A stretch of DNA of 64,000 nt from Enhygromyxa salina. Its GTDB lineage: Bacteria > Myxococcota_A > Polyangia > Nannocystales > Nannocystaceae. Of the stretch, positions 25,352 to 35,148 are shown one piece after another. The notes under the pieces were generated by a model, which was not told the origin of the DNA, ran no database searches, and saw only the letters and a program-made list of their open reading frames with translations. The stretch is from contig NZ_PVNL01000111.1 in NCBI RefSeq assembly GCF_002994635.1, positions 62,001 through 126,000 on the forward strand, in the 5' to 3' direction. The translations under genes were made by a program, and so were the position numbers. How positions within the stretch are numbered: position 1 is the first letter of the stretch; every line of letters starts with the position of its first letter.

Positions 25352-26274
25352 ACGCACGCGGCCTCGATCGGGCCGAGGGTGAGCGCGAGCACTCCACAAT
25401 GGTCGCCGCTCTGCCTGTCGAGGACGGCCGCCAGATAGACCCCTGGCTCGCGGTGCTCGTGGACGACATCGACGAACAGCACCGTCGTCGCGCTGGTCTT
25501 GGAGAACATCGCCGACCTCAGTTCGAGGGGCGGCTGCTCGTCGCTGCCCAGCATCCGAAGCGTCATGTGATCGGCGCGGCGGCGCAGCGTGAGGCTGCCC
25601 TCGATGCGCGAGGACTCGACCACCACCTCGGTGTCGAGCTCGGTCCGCGCGGACGCGGGCGTGTGATCGGCGAGTTCCGGTTCGGCGCCCGACGGGGTGA
25701 AGACCCACTCATCGGCGTCCGGCGGCGGCGCGGGCATCCAACCGCTGTCGCCTGGGCTCGCAGGCCACGGCCCGGGCGCGCGAGGATGCATGAAGGGATT
25801 GGCCGCGCCCGGGACGAAGGGATTGGCGTCCCAGGCGCACTGGGTGAGCTCGGCGCAGGACATCAGGCCGCCTTGAAACATCGACATCCATGCACGAATC
25901 GCATTGTTGATGTTGTATGGATCGTTCCAGCTTGTCCACGAGGGGCCCCCCGTTTGCGGCCCCCAGCGCTGGCCACCGTCGTACCTACTGCCGTGGTCGT
26001 GGCCGCCGTGGTCGTAGCCGCGGGCCCGGTCGCCGCGAGGATGACCATGTTCATGACCATCGCCACATCCGTGCTGTCGACGGGCCTGGGCACGACCCTG
26101 ATTCATGTAGTCGTCGCACAAACGATACGCCTCGGCTACGCGATCCTCGACGGCTCCGCGAGCGCCGGGGGTGGCGAAGGCTCCGCTCACGTGGCGCCTC
26201 GGTTCGCTGCGTGGGGGCACGCTGCGGGTCGGGCGAGGTTGGCCGTTGTCGTTGTCATGGTCACGGTCATTCAT
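25348..26274 (-). CDS. His/Gly-rich uncharacterised protein
   Basis: A 308-residue protein. Residues 1-100 are charged and contain a His/Gly/Asp-rich stretch (HGCGDGHEHGHPRGDRARGY, then DHGGHDHGSRYDGG) that could bind metal. Residues 105-135 (WTSWNDPYNINNAIRAWMSM) are hydrophobic and Trp-rich, and a Pro-rich linker follows. The last 100 residues (ELDTEVVVESSRIEGSLTLR, FVDVVHEHREPGVYLAAVLD) form a beta-rich domain. No family is recognised. It lies 9 nt after the FAD enzyme and overlaps the next gene by 4 bp, so the three are co-translated. Confidence 0.75.
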   Translation of the reverse strand: MNDRDHDNDNGQPRPTRSVPPRSEPRRHVSGAFATPGARGAVEDRVAEAYRLCDDYMNQGRAQARRQHGCGDGHEHGHPRGDRARGYDHGGHDHGSRYDGGQRWGPQTGGPSWTSWNDPYNINNAIRAWMSMFQGGLMSCAELTQCAWDANPFVPGAANPFMHPRAPGPWPASPGDSGWMPAPPPDADEWVFTPSGAEPELADHTPASARTELDTEVVVESSRIEGSLTLRRRADHMTLRMLGSDEQPPLELRSAMFSKTSATTVLFVDVVHEHREPGVYLAAVLDRQSGDHCGVLALTLGPIEAACV

Positions 26275-26283
26275 GGCGAGGCT

Positions 26284-28425
26284 CTACGGGTGGTCGTAGC
26301 CGACGATGGTCTCGAGCGGAGGATACTGGGACAGCGCGTGAGCGGCGAGCAGCCCCGACATCACCGCCGACTCGACGCAGCCGGAGTCGAGCCCGGTCGC
26401 GGTCCAGTCACCAGCGACGGTGAGGTTGTCGAAGTCGAGGTCGAGCGGTGAGATGCGGTGCTGGATGCTGCCCGGAACCGAGAGCGAATAGCGATCGGTG
26501 GGGTTGACGTTGGCCAACCAAAACTGGGTGTCGAAGCGGGCTTCGCCTTCGGGTTCGCGATCGGGATCGTGGCCCTCGCAGGCCAGAACCTCCCAGCGAA
26601 ACTGGCCGGGAGCTGCGATGGCGTTGGGCCACAGCGCGCCGATATCGAGGTTGAGGAAGTCGATCGCGTTGCGCCGGACCTGGTCGGAGGCCGTGCCCGG
26701 GGACGCCGTGTCAGGCAGGACGCTCACGAAATAGGCGATCGACCTGACCTCTCGCTTCCACCCTTCGCGGGGGATCAAGTGACGCATGTCGGCCCAGGTG
26801 TCGAAGGGCTCCACAAAGCCCGAGAGGTTGATCTGCGGGTGCGGCCAGCCAAGCTGGGCCATGTCCTCGCGCAACCACAGCTGAAACGCCTGGGTCGCCG
26901 CGGTCTCGCCGTGCTCGCACATCCTGCGCCACCGCGGCGAGTGATCGAGCAGCTGCTTGCAGCAGTGCGGAATCGCGGCGACCCCGATGCCGAGCACGAC
27001 CATGTCGAAGTCGCGCCCGAGGTCGAGCGTGCGCTGACCAGCGACGCGGGACTCGAGGGCAGACTCGAACTGCCAGCCCTCGTCGCGCAGGCGCGGCCCC
27101 GCTTCGAGCTGGTCGTAGTCGGCCTGGGCCGGCCAGCAAGGCAAGCCGCGAACGTTGACGAGCGGCTCGTACTCGGGGGCGTGGAGCTTGGCCTGTATGT
27201 CGAAAACCAGGGACGCGACATGCGGAAGCTGGCGACGCGCTGACTTGACTACCTCGACCTCGCGCAGACGATGGAAGAACTCGAAGCGCACCCCTCGACG
27301 CTTGCAGATCTCGTAGAGCGGGGCGAACACGACATCGCCCATGCCCGCGTTCATGCGCCAGAACAGGGCGCCGCGGTAGGTAAAGAACATCCGCAGGGAT
27401 CCGCGCAACGCCACGCCAGCGGCCAGGCGTGGGCGCGAGGTGTCGCCGTCTTGGTACGCAAAGACGAGATCATAGATGCCGCGGACAAAGCCCGATCGCA
27501 GCGACTGCTCGGTCGCGCCGTGCCTCCGCAACCACTCGATCCAGTCGTAGTCGTTGATCGCGTCGAAGCCCCGTGGATCAGCGGCCAGATTGTGCGCCAG
27601 GATGCCGCGCATGATCGTCAAGACCAGGTCGATCACCTGCCACACCCGCTGCAGATCAGGCTGGTCATCGACGAGCCGTGTCAGGTTGCGCCGCGAGGCC
27701 GCGCTGATCTGCTCGAGCAGCGGCCACAGCACGGTCTCGCCGGGCAGCGGCAGGGGGCCGAGGGTCTGGAGAGCGCGCGAGAGCAGCTCGACGCCCTCCA
27801 ACAGGCCCGTGGGGGCGGCGAGAACCCCAAGCCGCAGCAGCCTGGTTACGGCCTCGATGACGCCGGCCGCGTCGAGCAGGGGCCGCGGCTCTAGGGGCTG
27901 GGCCGCCGCCCCTGGCGGGTGCAGCTTGGCCGAGCGCAGCAGCTCGACCACGAGCCCAGCGGCCTGGACGAGATAGCCGCGAACCGAGAAGGGAGCGCGA
28001 CTCGTGGGCGGATCACCTGGCAGGCCGCGACCGGGGGGAAAGTGGGCTACCCACGGTGCCCACTCGCCGCGTGGACTTCGGTCGACGACCGCGACGTCCG
28101 GCGCGGGCTCGAACGCCTGCTGCCACGTCGAGATGGGGCAGCGCTGCGGATCGCGCTCGAGCTCCGCATAGCACTCGCGCATGAGCGCGAACGCGTTGTC
28201 GTAGAACCCCATCCACAGGTGCAGACCGTGCTCTTCGATGCGATCGGCCACGCCGCGACCCGAGGCACCCTTGCCCCCGAGCCGAAAGCCCATCTGGTAG
28301 ACCGTGACCTCGAAGCGACCGCGGTGCTCGGGGCGACTGAGCTCGAACGCAGTCGTCATGGCTGCACAGCCGCCGCCTATGATCGCTACGCGAATCGGAC
28401 TCCTCGACCTCATGGGGTCCGGCAT
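26284..28425 (-). CDS. Phytoene-desaturase-like FAD-dependent oxidoreductase
   Basis: A 713-residue flavoprotein. The N-terminal dinucleotide fold is VAIIGGGCAAMTTAFELS, followed by LGGKGASGRG and the EEHGLHLWMGFYDNAF motif typical of carotenoid or squalene desaturase-like amine-oxidase-family enzymes. The C-terminal FAD motif is NLTVAGDWTATGLDSGCVES. The start MPDPMRSRSP (28425) is chosen because the Rossmann motif follows 15 residues later; the longer frame runs into the divergent gene. Only 72 bp separate it from the polyprenyl synthase gene, which points to shared control and an isoprenoid substrate. The exact reaction cannot be read from sequence. Confidence 0.85.
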   Translation of the reverse strand: MPDPMRSRSPIRVAIIGGGCAAMTTAFELSRPEHRGRFEVTVYQMGFRLGGKGASGRGVADRIEEHGLHLWMGFYDNAFALMRECYAELERDPQRCPISTWQQAFEPAPDVAVVDRSPRGEWAPWVAHFPPGRGLPGDPPTSRAPFSVRGYLVQAAGLVVELLRSAKLHPPGAAAQPLEPRPLLDAAGVIEAVTRLLRLGVLAAPTGLLEGVELLSRALQTLGPLPLPGETVLWPLLEQISAASRRNLTRLVDDQPDLQRVWQVIDLVLTIMRGILAHNLAADPRGFDAINDYDWIEWLRRHGATEQSLRSGFVRGIYDLVFAYQDGDTSRPRLAAGVALRGSLRMFFTYRGALFWRMNAGMGDVVFAPLYEICKRRGVRFEFFHRLREVEVVKSARRQLPHVASLVFDIQAKLHAPEYEPLVNVRGLPCWPAQADYDQLEAGPRLRDEGWQFESALESRVAGQRTLDLGRDFDMVVLGIGVAAIPHCCKQLLDHSPRWRRMCEHGETAATQAFQLWLREDMAQLGWPHPQINLSGFVEPFDTWADMRHLIPREGWKREVRSIAYFVSVLPDTASPGTASDQVRRNAIDFLNLDIGALWPNAIAAPGQFRWEVLACEGHDPDREPEGEARFDTQFWLANVNPTDRYSLSVPGSIQHRISPLDLDFDNLTVAGDWTATGLDSGCVESAVMSGLLAAHALSQYPPLETIVGYDHP

Positions 28426-28497
28426 CCTAACAAATCCATGTGAAATAGCCGTCCCAGTTATGGTATCGAAGTCACACTGCCGGAGGCCCGACGACCC

Positions 28498-29544
28498 ATG
28501 ACTCACCGGAGCTCGCGGTCTACGAGCCACGTCGTGGCGCAGTTGCTACACGAGTACGGCGGAGCCGTACGCGAGCGAATGATGTCATATCTCCCGCAGG
28601 GTCGACCTCGGCGCTACCTCTACGGCCCGATGGCCGAGTACCCGCGTCGTGGAGGGCGCGGGATGCGTCCAACGCTGTGCCTGGCGACGGCGAGGCTGTT
28701 CGGCGGAAGTATCGAAGACGCGGTGCTGACCGCGGTGTCGATCGAGCTGATGCACAACGCGATGCTCATCCACGATGACATCGAAGACGGCAGCGAGGAG
28801 CGTCGCGGGAGGCCGTCGCTGCACCATCAGCAGGGCGTCCCGTTGGCGATCAACACCGGTGATGCGCTGGCGCTGTTCAGCATGCGGCCGCTGTTCGAGA
28901 ACCGCCATGTGCTCGGTCCGACGCTTTCGCTGCGCCTGCTCGAGGAGTCCGCGAGGATGTCGCGCGAGTCTGCGGAAGGCCAGGCCATGGAGCTCGGCTG
29001 GCGCCACGACAACGTCGTGGATCTGGGCGAGCGCGACTACCTCGAGATGGTGCTCAAGAAGACCTGCTGGCTGGCAACGATCCACCCGCTGCGCGCAGGC
29101 GCGCTGATCGGCGCGGGCGAGCGCTACCCCGTCGACGGGCTCATCCGCTTTGGGTTCTTGCTGGGTGCTGCGTTTCAGATTCAAGATGATCTACTCAACC
29201 TCGCGGGCGACCCGAAACGCTACGGCAAGGAGCTCAGCGGCGATATCTACGAGGGCAAGCGAACGCTGATGTTGATTCGCTTGTTGGAGCGCGGCACGCC
29301 AGACGAGCGCGGGCGCCTGCGCGACTTCTTGGCGCTGCCCCGGGAGCGCCGCGGCGCCGCCGAGGTCGACTGGGTTCGGGCCCGCATGCACCACTACGAC
29401 TGCATCGACCATGCGCGGGCGCTCGCCCACGCGCTCGCGGGGGCGGCCACCCATGAATTCGAGCAGGTGTTCCGCTGGCTGCCCGACGGCCGTGAGAAGC
29501 GCTTCATCGCAGCGCTGCCCCGGTGGGTGATCGAGCGGAGCTGA
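28498..29544 (+). CDS. Polyprenyl (trans-isoprenyl) diphosphate synthase
   Basis: A 348-residue enzyme of the head-to-tail isoprenyl diphosphate synthase family. The first Asp-rich motif is LIHDDIEDGSEERRG (DDxxE rather than the usual DDxxD) and the second is FQIQDDLLNLAGD. KKTCWLATIHPLRAGALIGAG and GKRTLMLIRL match the conserved helices. These Asp residues bind Mg-diphosphate. The enzyme condenses IPP with an allylic diphosphate; chain length is not predicted with confidence. It is divergent from the FAD/ADC-like operon and converges with the kinase-receiver gene 17 bp downstream. GRGMRPTLCLAT supplies the IPP-binding Arg region. Confidence 0.92.
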   Translation: MTHRSSRSTSHVVAQLLHEYGGAVRERMMSYLPQGRPRRYLYGPMAEYPRRGGRGMRPTLCLATARLFGGSIEDAVLTAVSIELMHNAMLIHDDIEDGSEERRGRPSLHHQQGVPLAINTGDALALFSMRPLFENRHVLGPTLSLRLLEESARMSRESAEGQAMELGWRHDNVVDLGERDYLEMVLKKTCWLATIHPLRAGALIGAGERYPVDGLIRFGFLLGAAFQIQDDLLNLAGDPKRYGKELSGDIYEGKRTLMLIRLLERGTPDERGRLRDFLALPRERRGAAEVDWVRARMHHYDCIDHARALAHALAGAATHEFEQVFRWLPDGREKRFIAALPRWVIERS

Positions 29545-29561
29545 CCTGCCCGTGTCTCGAG

Positions 29562-31469
29562 TCAAGTCGTGGATACTTCGATGGTCGGCGACTCGAACAC
29601 ACGGTCGGCCGCCTGCCCCCACAACATCCGCATTGGACCGGAGCCAACCTGTGCGTCGTCGAAGGGGTAGCGGTTGCCGGCCTGGCGGCGCGCGATGTGG
29701 CTGACGTAGATATCGCCGCGTTGGGCCACGCGCGCGAGGTTCAACGCCTCGCCGAGGGGCGGACCGACGATCGTGTATGTGAAGCGGCCGCCGACGCTCG
29801 AGCCCACGCAGGTGCTGAGGAGTCGACCTGTTGCCACGCCGATCGAGAGACCGGGGGAATAGGGAGAGTCCTGGCCCGCGAGCTCGGCAAGGTTCGCAAC
29901 CTCCTTGCACACGGCACCACACGCATCCAGTGCCCGCTCGAGGTGACCGCTCCCAGTCCATGCGCAGACGATCTCCTCGGTGAAGATCGTGTCGACCATG
30001 CCGTTGTGCTGCTGGACCACGGGCACAATCACCTCGTAGTTGGCGTTGAGCGCCCGTGCATAGATGTCTGGGTGTTCGGTCGGATCGTCGTGTGGTCGGC
30101 TGATGACGATCACCGCGACGGTCGCCTCGATCAGCTCGGTCCCCAGCGCCGCGTCGAGCTCGAGGGCGGACAAGCGCCGGAGCAGGACCGAGCTAGCTAG
30201 CTTGCGCAAGACCTTGTTTTCCCCGTCGGACGAGGCCATCGCCCGGTGCTCGGTCACCGTGCGCGCAGCCTTCTTGATCGTGGTGTCGAGATCGCCGAAG
30301 TCGATCGGCTTGACGACGAAGTCGAAGGCGCCGACGTTCATGGCGCGGCGAATGTTGCCCATGTCGCCGTACGCAGAGACCATGATCGTCCGCAAGAACG
30401 GAGACAGCTCCGGGGTGTGCTCGAGCAGGGTCAACCCGTCCATTACCGGCATGTTGATGTCCGACAGCAGCACATCGACGTCCGGGTTCTGGCGCAGGAT
30501 CTCCAGCGCCGCCTGTCCGTTCTCCGCGAACAAGAACCGGTAGGTCGCGCTGCGTATCTGCTTGCGAAAGCGCATCTTGATCAGGTGCGCCATGTCAGGC
30601 TCGTCGTCGACGGCCAGGATCGTGGTTGTCGTGGTGGTCTTGCAGGCGCTAGCCAGCGCCTCGATGAAGCTGGTCGCAGACTGAAACCGCGCGTCTGGTT
30701 GCTTGGCGAGGGCGATCTCGAAGAAGCCGTCGAGCGCCTTGGGCAGCTCGGGGTTGACGACGCTCGGTGGCGGGACCGGGTCGATGCAAATACTGACGAT
30801 GAGGCTACCCAGGTGCCCCTCGGGGAACGGCAGCTGTCCGGTCAGCGCTTGGTAAGCGACCACGCCCAGCGACCAGAGATCGCCTAGCAGGGATGGCTCG
30901 CGTCCACGAACTTGCTCGGGGCTCATGTAGTGCGGCGTGCCGATTACCGTGCGGCCCGAGGTCGGGCTCGGGGCGTCGCGCGTGGTTCGCATCCATGCCA
31001 CACCGAAGTCGAGCAGCTTGACCAGCTCCCGAGCGCCGCCGGCTACGATGAACAGATTCGCAGGCTTGAGGTCGCGATGTACGATGCCGAGCAGCGAAGC
31101 CTCCGTCAGTCCGTTGGCGACTTGGCGCAGCAGCTGGACCACCAGTGAAGCTGACAGCTTGCCCTCACGCTGCAGGCGAGCCTCGAGATCTTCACCGGCC
31201 AGCAGCTCCATCACGATGTACGGGGCGCCGTCTTCGACGCCGTAGTCGTGGACCTGGACGATGTGTTCGCTGCGTATCCGCGCCAGCGCCTGGGCCTCGC
31301 GCTCAAAACGGGCGCGAAAGCTGGCCGAGCTGACCTGGTCGGGACTCATGAGCTTGACGGCGACGGCGCGTCGCAGCGTGGTGTCCTGCGCCTCCCAGAC
31401 CATGCCCATGCCCCCTTGGCCAACCTGCCGCTGTAGCTCATACTTGCCAGCGATGACTCGGCCACGCAT
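29562..31469 (-). CDS. Ser/Thr kinase-receiver-cyclase-like signalling protein
   Basis: A 635-residue cytoplasmic protein. Residues 8-265 form a complete Hanks-type kinase: GQGGMGMVW loop, VAVK, IVHRDLKPAN, DFGVAW and MSPEQV. Residues about 285-405 form a receiver domain (LAVDDEPD, phospho-acceptor Asp in LLSDINMPVMDG, SAYGD, VVKPIDF) with all key residues. The C-terminal 190 residues have class III nucleotide cyclase topology (FTEEIVCAWTG, GVATGRLL, YTIVGPPLGEALNLAR). However, the first metal Asp position reads VAVIVISRP and the second is also missing, so catalysis is doubtful. The gene is divergent from a receiver-histidine kinase with 67 bp between them, which may phosphorylate its receiver. 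Confidence 0.9.
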   Translation of the reverse strand: MRGRVIAGKYELQRQVGQGGMGMVWEAQDTTLRRAVAVKLMSPDQVSSASFRARFEREAQALARIRSEHIVQVHDYGVEDGAPYIVMELLAGEDLEARLQREGKLSASLVVQLLRQVANGLTEASLLGIVHRDLKPANLFIVAGGARELVKLLDFGVAWMRTTRDAPSPTSGRTVIGTPHYMSPEQVRGREPSLLGDLWSLGVVAYQALTGQLPFPEGHLGSLIVSICIDPVPPPSVVNPELPKALDGFFEIALAKQPDARFQSATSFIEALASACKTTTTTTILAVDDEPDMAHLIKMRFRKQIRSATYRFLFAENGQAALEILRQNPDVDVLLSDINMPVMDGLTLLEHTPELSPFLRTIMVSAYGDMGNIRRAMNVGAFDFVVKPIDFGDLDTTIKKAARTVTEHRAMASSDGENKVLRKLASSVLLRRLSALELDAALGTELIEATVAVIVISRPHDDPTEHPDIYARALNANYEVIVPVVQQHNGMVDTIFTEEIVCAWTGSGHLERALDACGAVCKEVANLAELAGQDSPYSPGLSIGVATGRLLSTCVGSSVGGRFTYTIVGPPLGEALNLARVAQRGDIYVSHIARRQAGNRYPFDDAQVGSGPMRMLWGQAADRVFESPTIEVSTT

Positions 31470-31536
31470 CGTGCGACTCTACACCAACGTGGTCAAGACA
31501 AGCCAAGTGTTCACGGACCCCTGCTGAGCGCCACCC

Positions 31537-32712
31537 ATGCCAGCCACCATCCTATACGTCGATGACGACTCCGAGTTGGAACGACTCATCCGTTCAACGT
31601 TTCACAAGCAGAACGCGGGCGAGTTAGCTGGCGAATTCGCACACAGCGAGGCGGCGGCGCTGACCCAGCTCAACGAGCGATCTGAGCCCTACCATGCGAT
31701 CGTCATCGATATCTCGATGTCCGGGATGAGCGACCTCGGGTTGCTCGACGCGATGGCCGAGCGCCAACCCGAGACCCCGATCGTCATCCTCGCCGCACCT
31801 GCCGACCTCCCCCGAGTTCGGCAGGCCATGAACCACGGCGCGTTCGACTTCCTCCTCGAGCCGCTGGATCTGCACGACCTCGAGCTCACCCTGGCCAAGG
31901 CCCTGCGTCACTACCAGACCGTGCGGCGGGCAGGTCTGGTCGCACGTGCCACCAACCGACCGGAGCTCGCGGCGCTCGGGTTGCTCGTCGCTGGAGTCGC
32001 CCATGATCTCAGGAATCCGCTCGGGCTCATGACAAACTTTACCACGCTCGCCCGCGAGCTACTCGAGGAGCTCGGTCAACAGGTGGAAGCGCAGTGTCAA
32101 GGCTCACTAGCGGCGAGCTTGAACGCCCAGGTCGAGTCGGTCGTTCTCACCCTCGGCAAGGTCGCGGCCCACGGCGAGTGGGCGCTCGATCTGGTCGGCT
32201 CGCTGGTCGCCAGCGGCGGTGGTGGCAGTGGACCGCTCAACTTTAGCGAATCCATCGAGCGCCACGTCGACCTGTTCGAATCTAGCGTTCGTGCTGTTCA
32301 TGCCGACCATGCGCCCGCGGTCGTGATACATAGGCAGCTAGACCCCAGTATTGGTGTGGTCGCGCTCAATCCACGCAACGTGCTCAGTGTCGTCATCAAC
32401 CTGCTACAGAATGCGCAGCATGCCTTGCGCGAACGTGTTCGCACCGACGACGACTTCCAGCCCGAGATCCGCGTCGAGACTCGAGCACTCGAAGGCGCTG
32501 TCGAGCTGAGCGTCAGCGACAATGGCCCCGGGATTCCACTCGAGCTGCGCGAGCAGATCTTCCAGCCGTTCTTCACCACGAAGCACCCCCGCGAGGGTGC
32601 CGGCCTGGGACTTCACATCGTCGCGACCACGGCGCGAGAGTCAGGCGGCAGCGTGGTGGTCGAGGACAACTCGCCGAGCGGCGTTCGGTTTCGGGTCAGG
32701 TTTCCTCGCTGA
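31537..32712 (+). CDS. Receiver-histidine kinase with atypical receiver
   Basis: A 391-residue protein. The N-terminal receiver (1-125) has the acidic pocket VDDDS and the phosphorylatable Asp in [10 protein letters not shown]. The Ser/Thr switch is Ala (VILAAPAD) and the invariant Lys of the KP motif is Glu (FLLEPLD). The histidine kinase part has H-box [18 protein letters not shown]-box [13 protein letters not shown]1 SDNGPGIP, F-box QPFFTTK and G2 GAGLGLHI, and looks active. It has no membrane segment. Its place back-to-back with the kinase-receiver protein suggests they form one pathway, with this kinase supplying phosphate to the neighbour's receiver. Confidence 0.9.
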   Translation: MPATILYVDDDSELERLIRSTFHKQNAGELAGEFAHSEAAALTQLNERSEPYHAIVIDISMSGMSDLGLLDAMAERQPETPIVILAAPADLPRVRQAMNHGAFDFLLEPLDLHDLELTLAKALRHYQTVRRAGLVARATNRPELAALGLLVAGVAHDLRNPLGLMTNFTTLARELLEELGQQVEAQCQGSLAASLNAQVESVVLTLGKVAAHGEWALDLVGSLVASGGGGSGPLNFSESIERHVDLFESSVRAVHADHAPAVVIHRQLDPSIGVVALNPRNVLSVVINLLQNAQHALRERVRTDDDFQPEIRVETRALEGAVELSVSDNGPGIPLELREQIFQPFFTTKHPREGAGLGLHIVATTARESGGSVVVEDNSPSGVRFRVRFPR

Positions 32713-32770
32713 GCACACTGGACCGACGAGCGACATCCCTTCCTGACTCAGCCAGCGACCAACCCAACCC

Positions 32771-35080
32771 TCACATCCCCAGGGGTCGGTAGACGACGCC
32801 GCTGGCCAGCATCCAGCAGCCGCTGGTCTGCGCGCACTGGATCGTGCCGCCTTCGGTGTAGGCCGAGTCGATGCGGATCCAGTCGCGCTCGCCCTCGCCG
32901 GTCACGACGTACATCCGATCGCCGCCGTAGCGGTAGATCAGGTTGGCGATCTGCATGCCGGAGCCGTCCGCGACGTCGACGAGGCCCGGAAAGTAGCGCT
33001 CGGTCTCGCGGGTCCAGCTGTTGCCGAGGTCCCGCGAGAGCAGGTCGCCCCAGTGCACGGCGCCGTCGCTGACCCGCAGATCTGGCTGCTCGGTCGCGCC
33101 GGGCATCTCTTGCACGACGATGAAGTGCTTGCCGCCGTCCTCGCTGCGCAGCAGCACGTTGTTGTTCTTGCGAGTCGGGGCGGTCGCGGCCCACACGGTG
33201 TCGCCCTCGCCCGCCATGTCGATCACGGGGCTGGGGATCCCCGTCACCAGCTCGGTCCAGTTGCTCAGATCCTCGCTGCGGCGCAGCTCACCCTTCGAGC
33301 CCGAGACGTAGACCACGCCGTCGATCTCGAAGATCGCTCGCCAGTCGCCCTTGATCTGATCGTCGCCGGCCGGGAGCCACAGCTTGGGGTCGACCTTGGC
33401 GGCGAGGATCTCGTCCTTGGCGGCGGCCAGCCACATGCCCGCGTTCTTGCCCTGCGCGATCACGTGGACGTCGTTGATCTTGTAGGTGCGGACCATCTCG
33501 CCCTCGACCCAGCTGCCGCCCGCGTCGGCGCTGGACACCAGCTTGACGCCGTCGGTGGTCAGCACGTTGTCGCCCGCGACCGAGAACGCGATCGCGCCGT
33601 AGCGGGCCAGGTCGAGCCCGTGCGCGCTCGACCAGGTCGCGCCGCCGTCGGTGGTGACGGCGACCAGCGCGTCGTCGCCGAGCGCGACGCCGACGTCGCC
33701 CGTGAAGGTCAGGCCGCGGACCTCGGGCATGCTCTCGGGGGTGGTGACGTCGGCGGCGTAGCGACACTGCTCGCCGTCATCGGGCCCCTCGTCGCAGGGG
33801 CCGCCGCTGGCCGGGAGCTCGATCGGCTCGGCCTCGACCCAGTCGACTCCGTTGCCGCTCGAGAAGAACGCCCGCCCGTCGCTGGCCACGAAGTCGCTGC
33901 CCGACTTGCCGACCCAGGTCAGGTTCTTGGTCGTGGGGGGCGCGGCGTAGTCCCACTTCTCGCCGCCGTTTTGCGAGTAGACGACCGTGCCCTTGGCGCC
34001 CACGATGATCACGTTGTTGCCGTCGACGAGGCCGTCGGTGAGGTTGGCCGTCTCCTCCCACTTCTGGTCGACCCAGGTCTCGCCGCCGTCGCTGGAGATC
34101 GCGATCGCGCCGCCGTTGCCGACCGCGTAGTAGGGCCCGCCCGGCTTGCCAAAGATCGAGTTGGCGCCCTTGAAGGGCAGCGCCGCGGTCACCCAGGTCT
34201 CGCCGCCGTCGTCGGTGAGCGAGACCACGCCCTTGTTCTCGACCGCGAACTCCTCGCCGATCCCGTGGGCGCTGCCCGTGACCGAGCACGCGACGCCGCG
34301 ACGCTTGCCGACCTTGGCGATCGCGCAGGCGCCCGCGCTGGTCAGGAACCCGCGGCCGTCCGCCATCGCGGGGAGCTGCTCGAGCTCGGTCCACGTGACC
34401 CCGTCGGTGGTGCCGTAGCCAGACTTGCCCGACCACGCCAGCACCGCGCCGTTGAGCTCGAGCAGCGCCTTGGGCTTGAACTTGTCGGGCATCCAGCCGC
34501 CGCGGCCTCCGGTGCCGTCCTTGCCGACGTGGATGAAGCCGCCGTTCTTGCCGATCGCGACGATGCCGATGTCGGCGGCGACCATGTCGATCAGCGAGTC
34601 CGACGAGAATCGGGCGAGGCGGCGCCACTGCAGCCCGTCGTCGGACATGGAGATCGCGCCCTCGTGCAGCGCGAGGTACGGACCGTCGGGGTACCCGCCC
34701 ACGTCGCGCACGGCGTCGCCGGCCTTGGTCCACCGCCAGGTCTTGCCTGCATCGTCGCTCACGCCCACGTGGGCGTCGCTCGTCGCGACGATCAGCTTCT
34801 GCTCGGAGATCACCTGCGCGACCACGGTTGGCGCGCCGAGAAACGCGTGCCGCGGCGCCCAGTGCTTAAATCGATCGAGCCCGGTGATCGGCGCGATCTT
34901 CGGTGTGGTGTCGGCGACGGCTTCGTCGGACTCGCCGCCGTCCTTGGTCTCGGGCTCGGCCTCGCCGGCCTCTTCGGCCTCGTCGGCCTCGTCGTCATCG
35001 ACCCCGCGGATCCGATCGATCAGGCCGCAGCCCGGCAGCAAGGTCAGCAGGAGGGGAGCCACAGTCCAGAGCGTGCGCAT
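32771..35080 (-). CDS. Lipoprotein with Asp-box/BNR beta-propeller repeats
   Basis: A 769-residue secreted lipoprotein. MRTLWTVAPLLLTLLPGC has an LLPGC lipobox, followed by an acidic linker rich in Glu, Asp and Ala (residues 25-60). The rest consists of repeated strands with Asp-box motifs (SDDAGKTW, SDDGLQW, TDDGGETW, SSDGGETW, TTDGGATW, SEDGGKHF). These mark sialidase/Ycf48-type beta-propellers, probably two. No catalytic sialidase Arg triad was identified, so a binding or scaffold role is more likely. The gene is convergent with the receiver-histidine kinase. The long open frame on the opposite strand is a GC shadow. Confidence 0.85.
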   Translation of the reverse strand: MRTLWTVAPLLLTLLPGCGLIDRIRGVDDDEADEAEEAGEAEPETKDGGESDEAVADTTPKIAPITGLDRFKHWAPRHAFLGAPTVVAQVISEQKLIVATSDAHVGVSDDAGKTWRWTKAGDAVRDVGGYPDGPYLALHEGAISMSDDGLQWRRLARFSSDSLIDMVAADIGIVAIGKNGGFIHVGKDGTGGRGGWMPDKFKPKALLELNGAVLAWSGKSGYGTTDGVTWTELEQLPAMADGRGFLTSAGACAIAKVGKRRGVACSVTGSAHGIGEEFAVENKGVVSLTDDGGETWVTAALPFKGANSIFGKPGGPYYAVGNGGAIAISSDGGETWVDQKWEETANLTDGLVDGNNVIIVGAKGTVVYSQNGGEKWDYAAPPTTKNLTWVGKSGSDFVASDGRAFFSSGNGVDWVEAEPIELPASGGPCDEGPDDGEQCRYAADVTTPESMPEVRGLTFTGDVGVALGDDALVAVTTDGGATWSSAHGLDLARYGAIAFSVAGDNVLTTDGVKLVSSADAGGSWVEGEMVRTYKINDVHVIAQGKNAGMWLAAAKDEILAAKVDPKLWLPAGDDQIKGDWRAIFEIDGVVYVSGSKGELRRSEDLSNWTELVTGIPSPVIDMAGEGDTVWAATAPTRKNNNVLLRSEDGGKHFIVVQEMPGATEQPDLRVSDGAVHWGDLLSRDLGNSWTRETERYFPGLVDVADGSGMQIANLIYRYGGDRMYVVTGEGERDWIRIDSAYTEGGTIQCAQTSGCWMLASGVVYRPLGM

Positions 35081-35148
35081 GACGGCGCCGCAACCCTACT
35101 ACAAGCGATGCACCCAAGCGCCCCGAGCGGGTGATTTTCGCGCTGGGA

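Noticed and set aside
25352-25708. 118-residue N-terminal extension of the ADC-like protein
   Set aside because: It is Arg/Ala/Pro-rich and fully inside the His-rich protein gene. The ATGA overlap at 25351 is the natural start.
33053-35134. 693-codon plus-strand open frame
   Set aside because: It is antisense to the Asp-box lipoprotein. Its composition (Ala/Arg/Gly/Asp-rich, no domain, no signal) is that of a high-GC shadow frame, while the minus strand has a lipobox and repeats.
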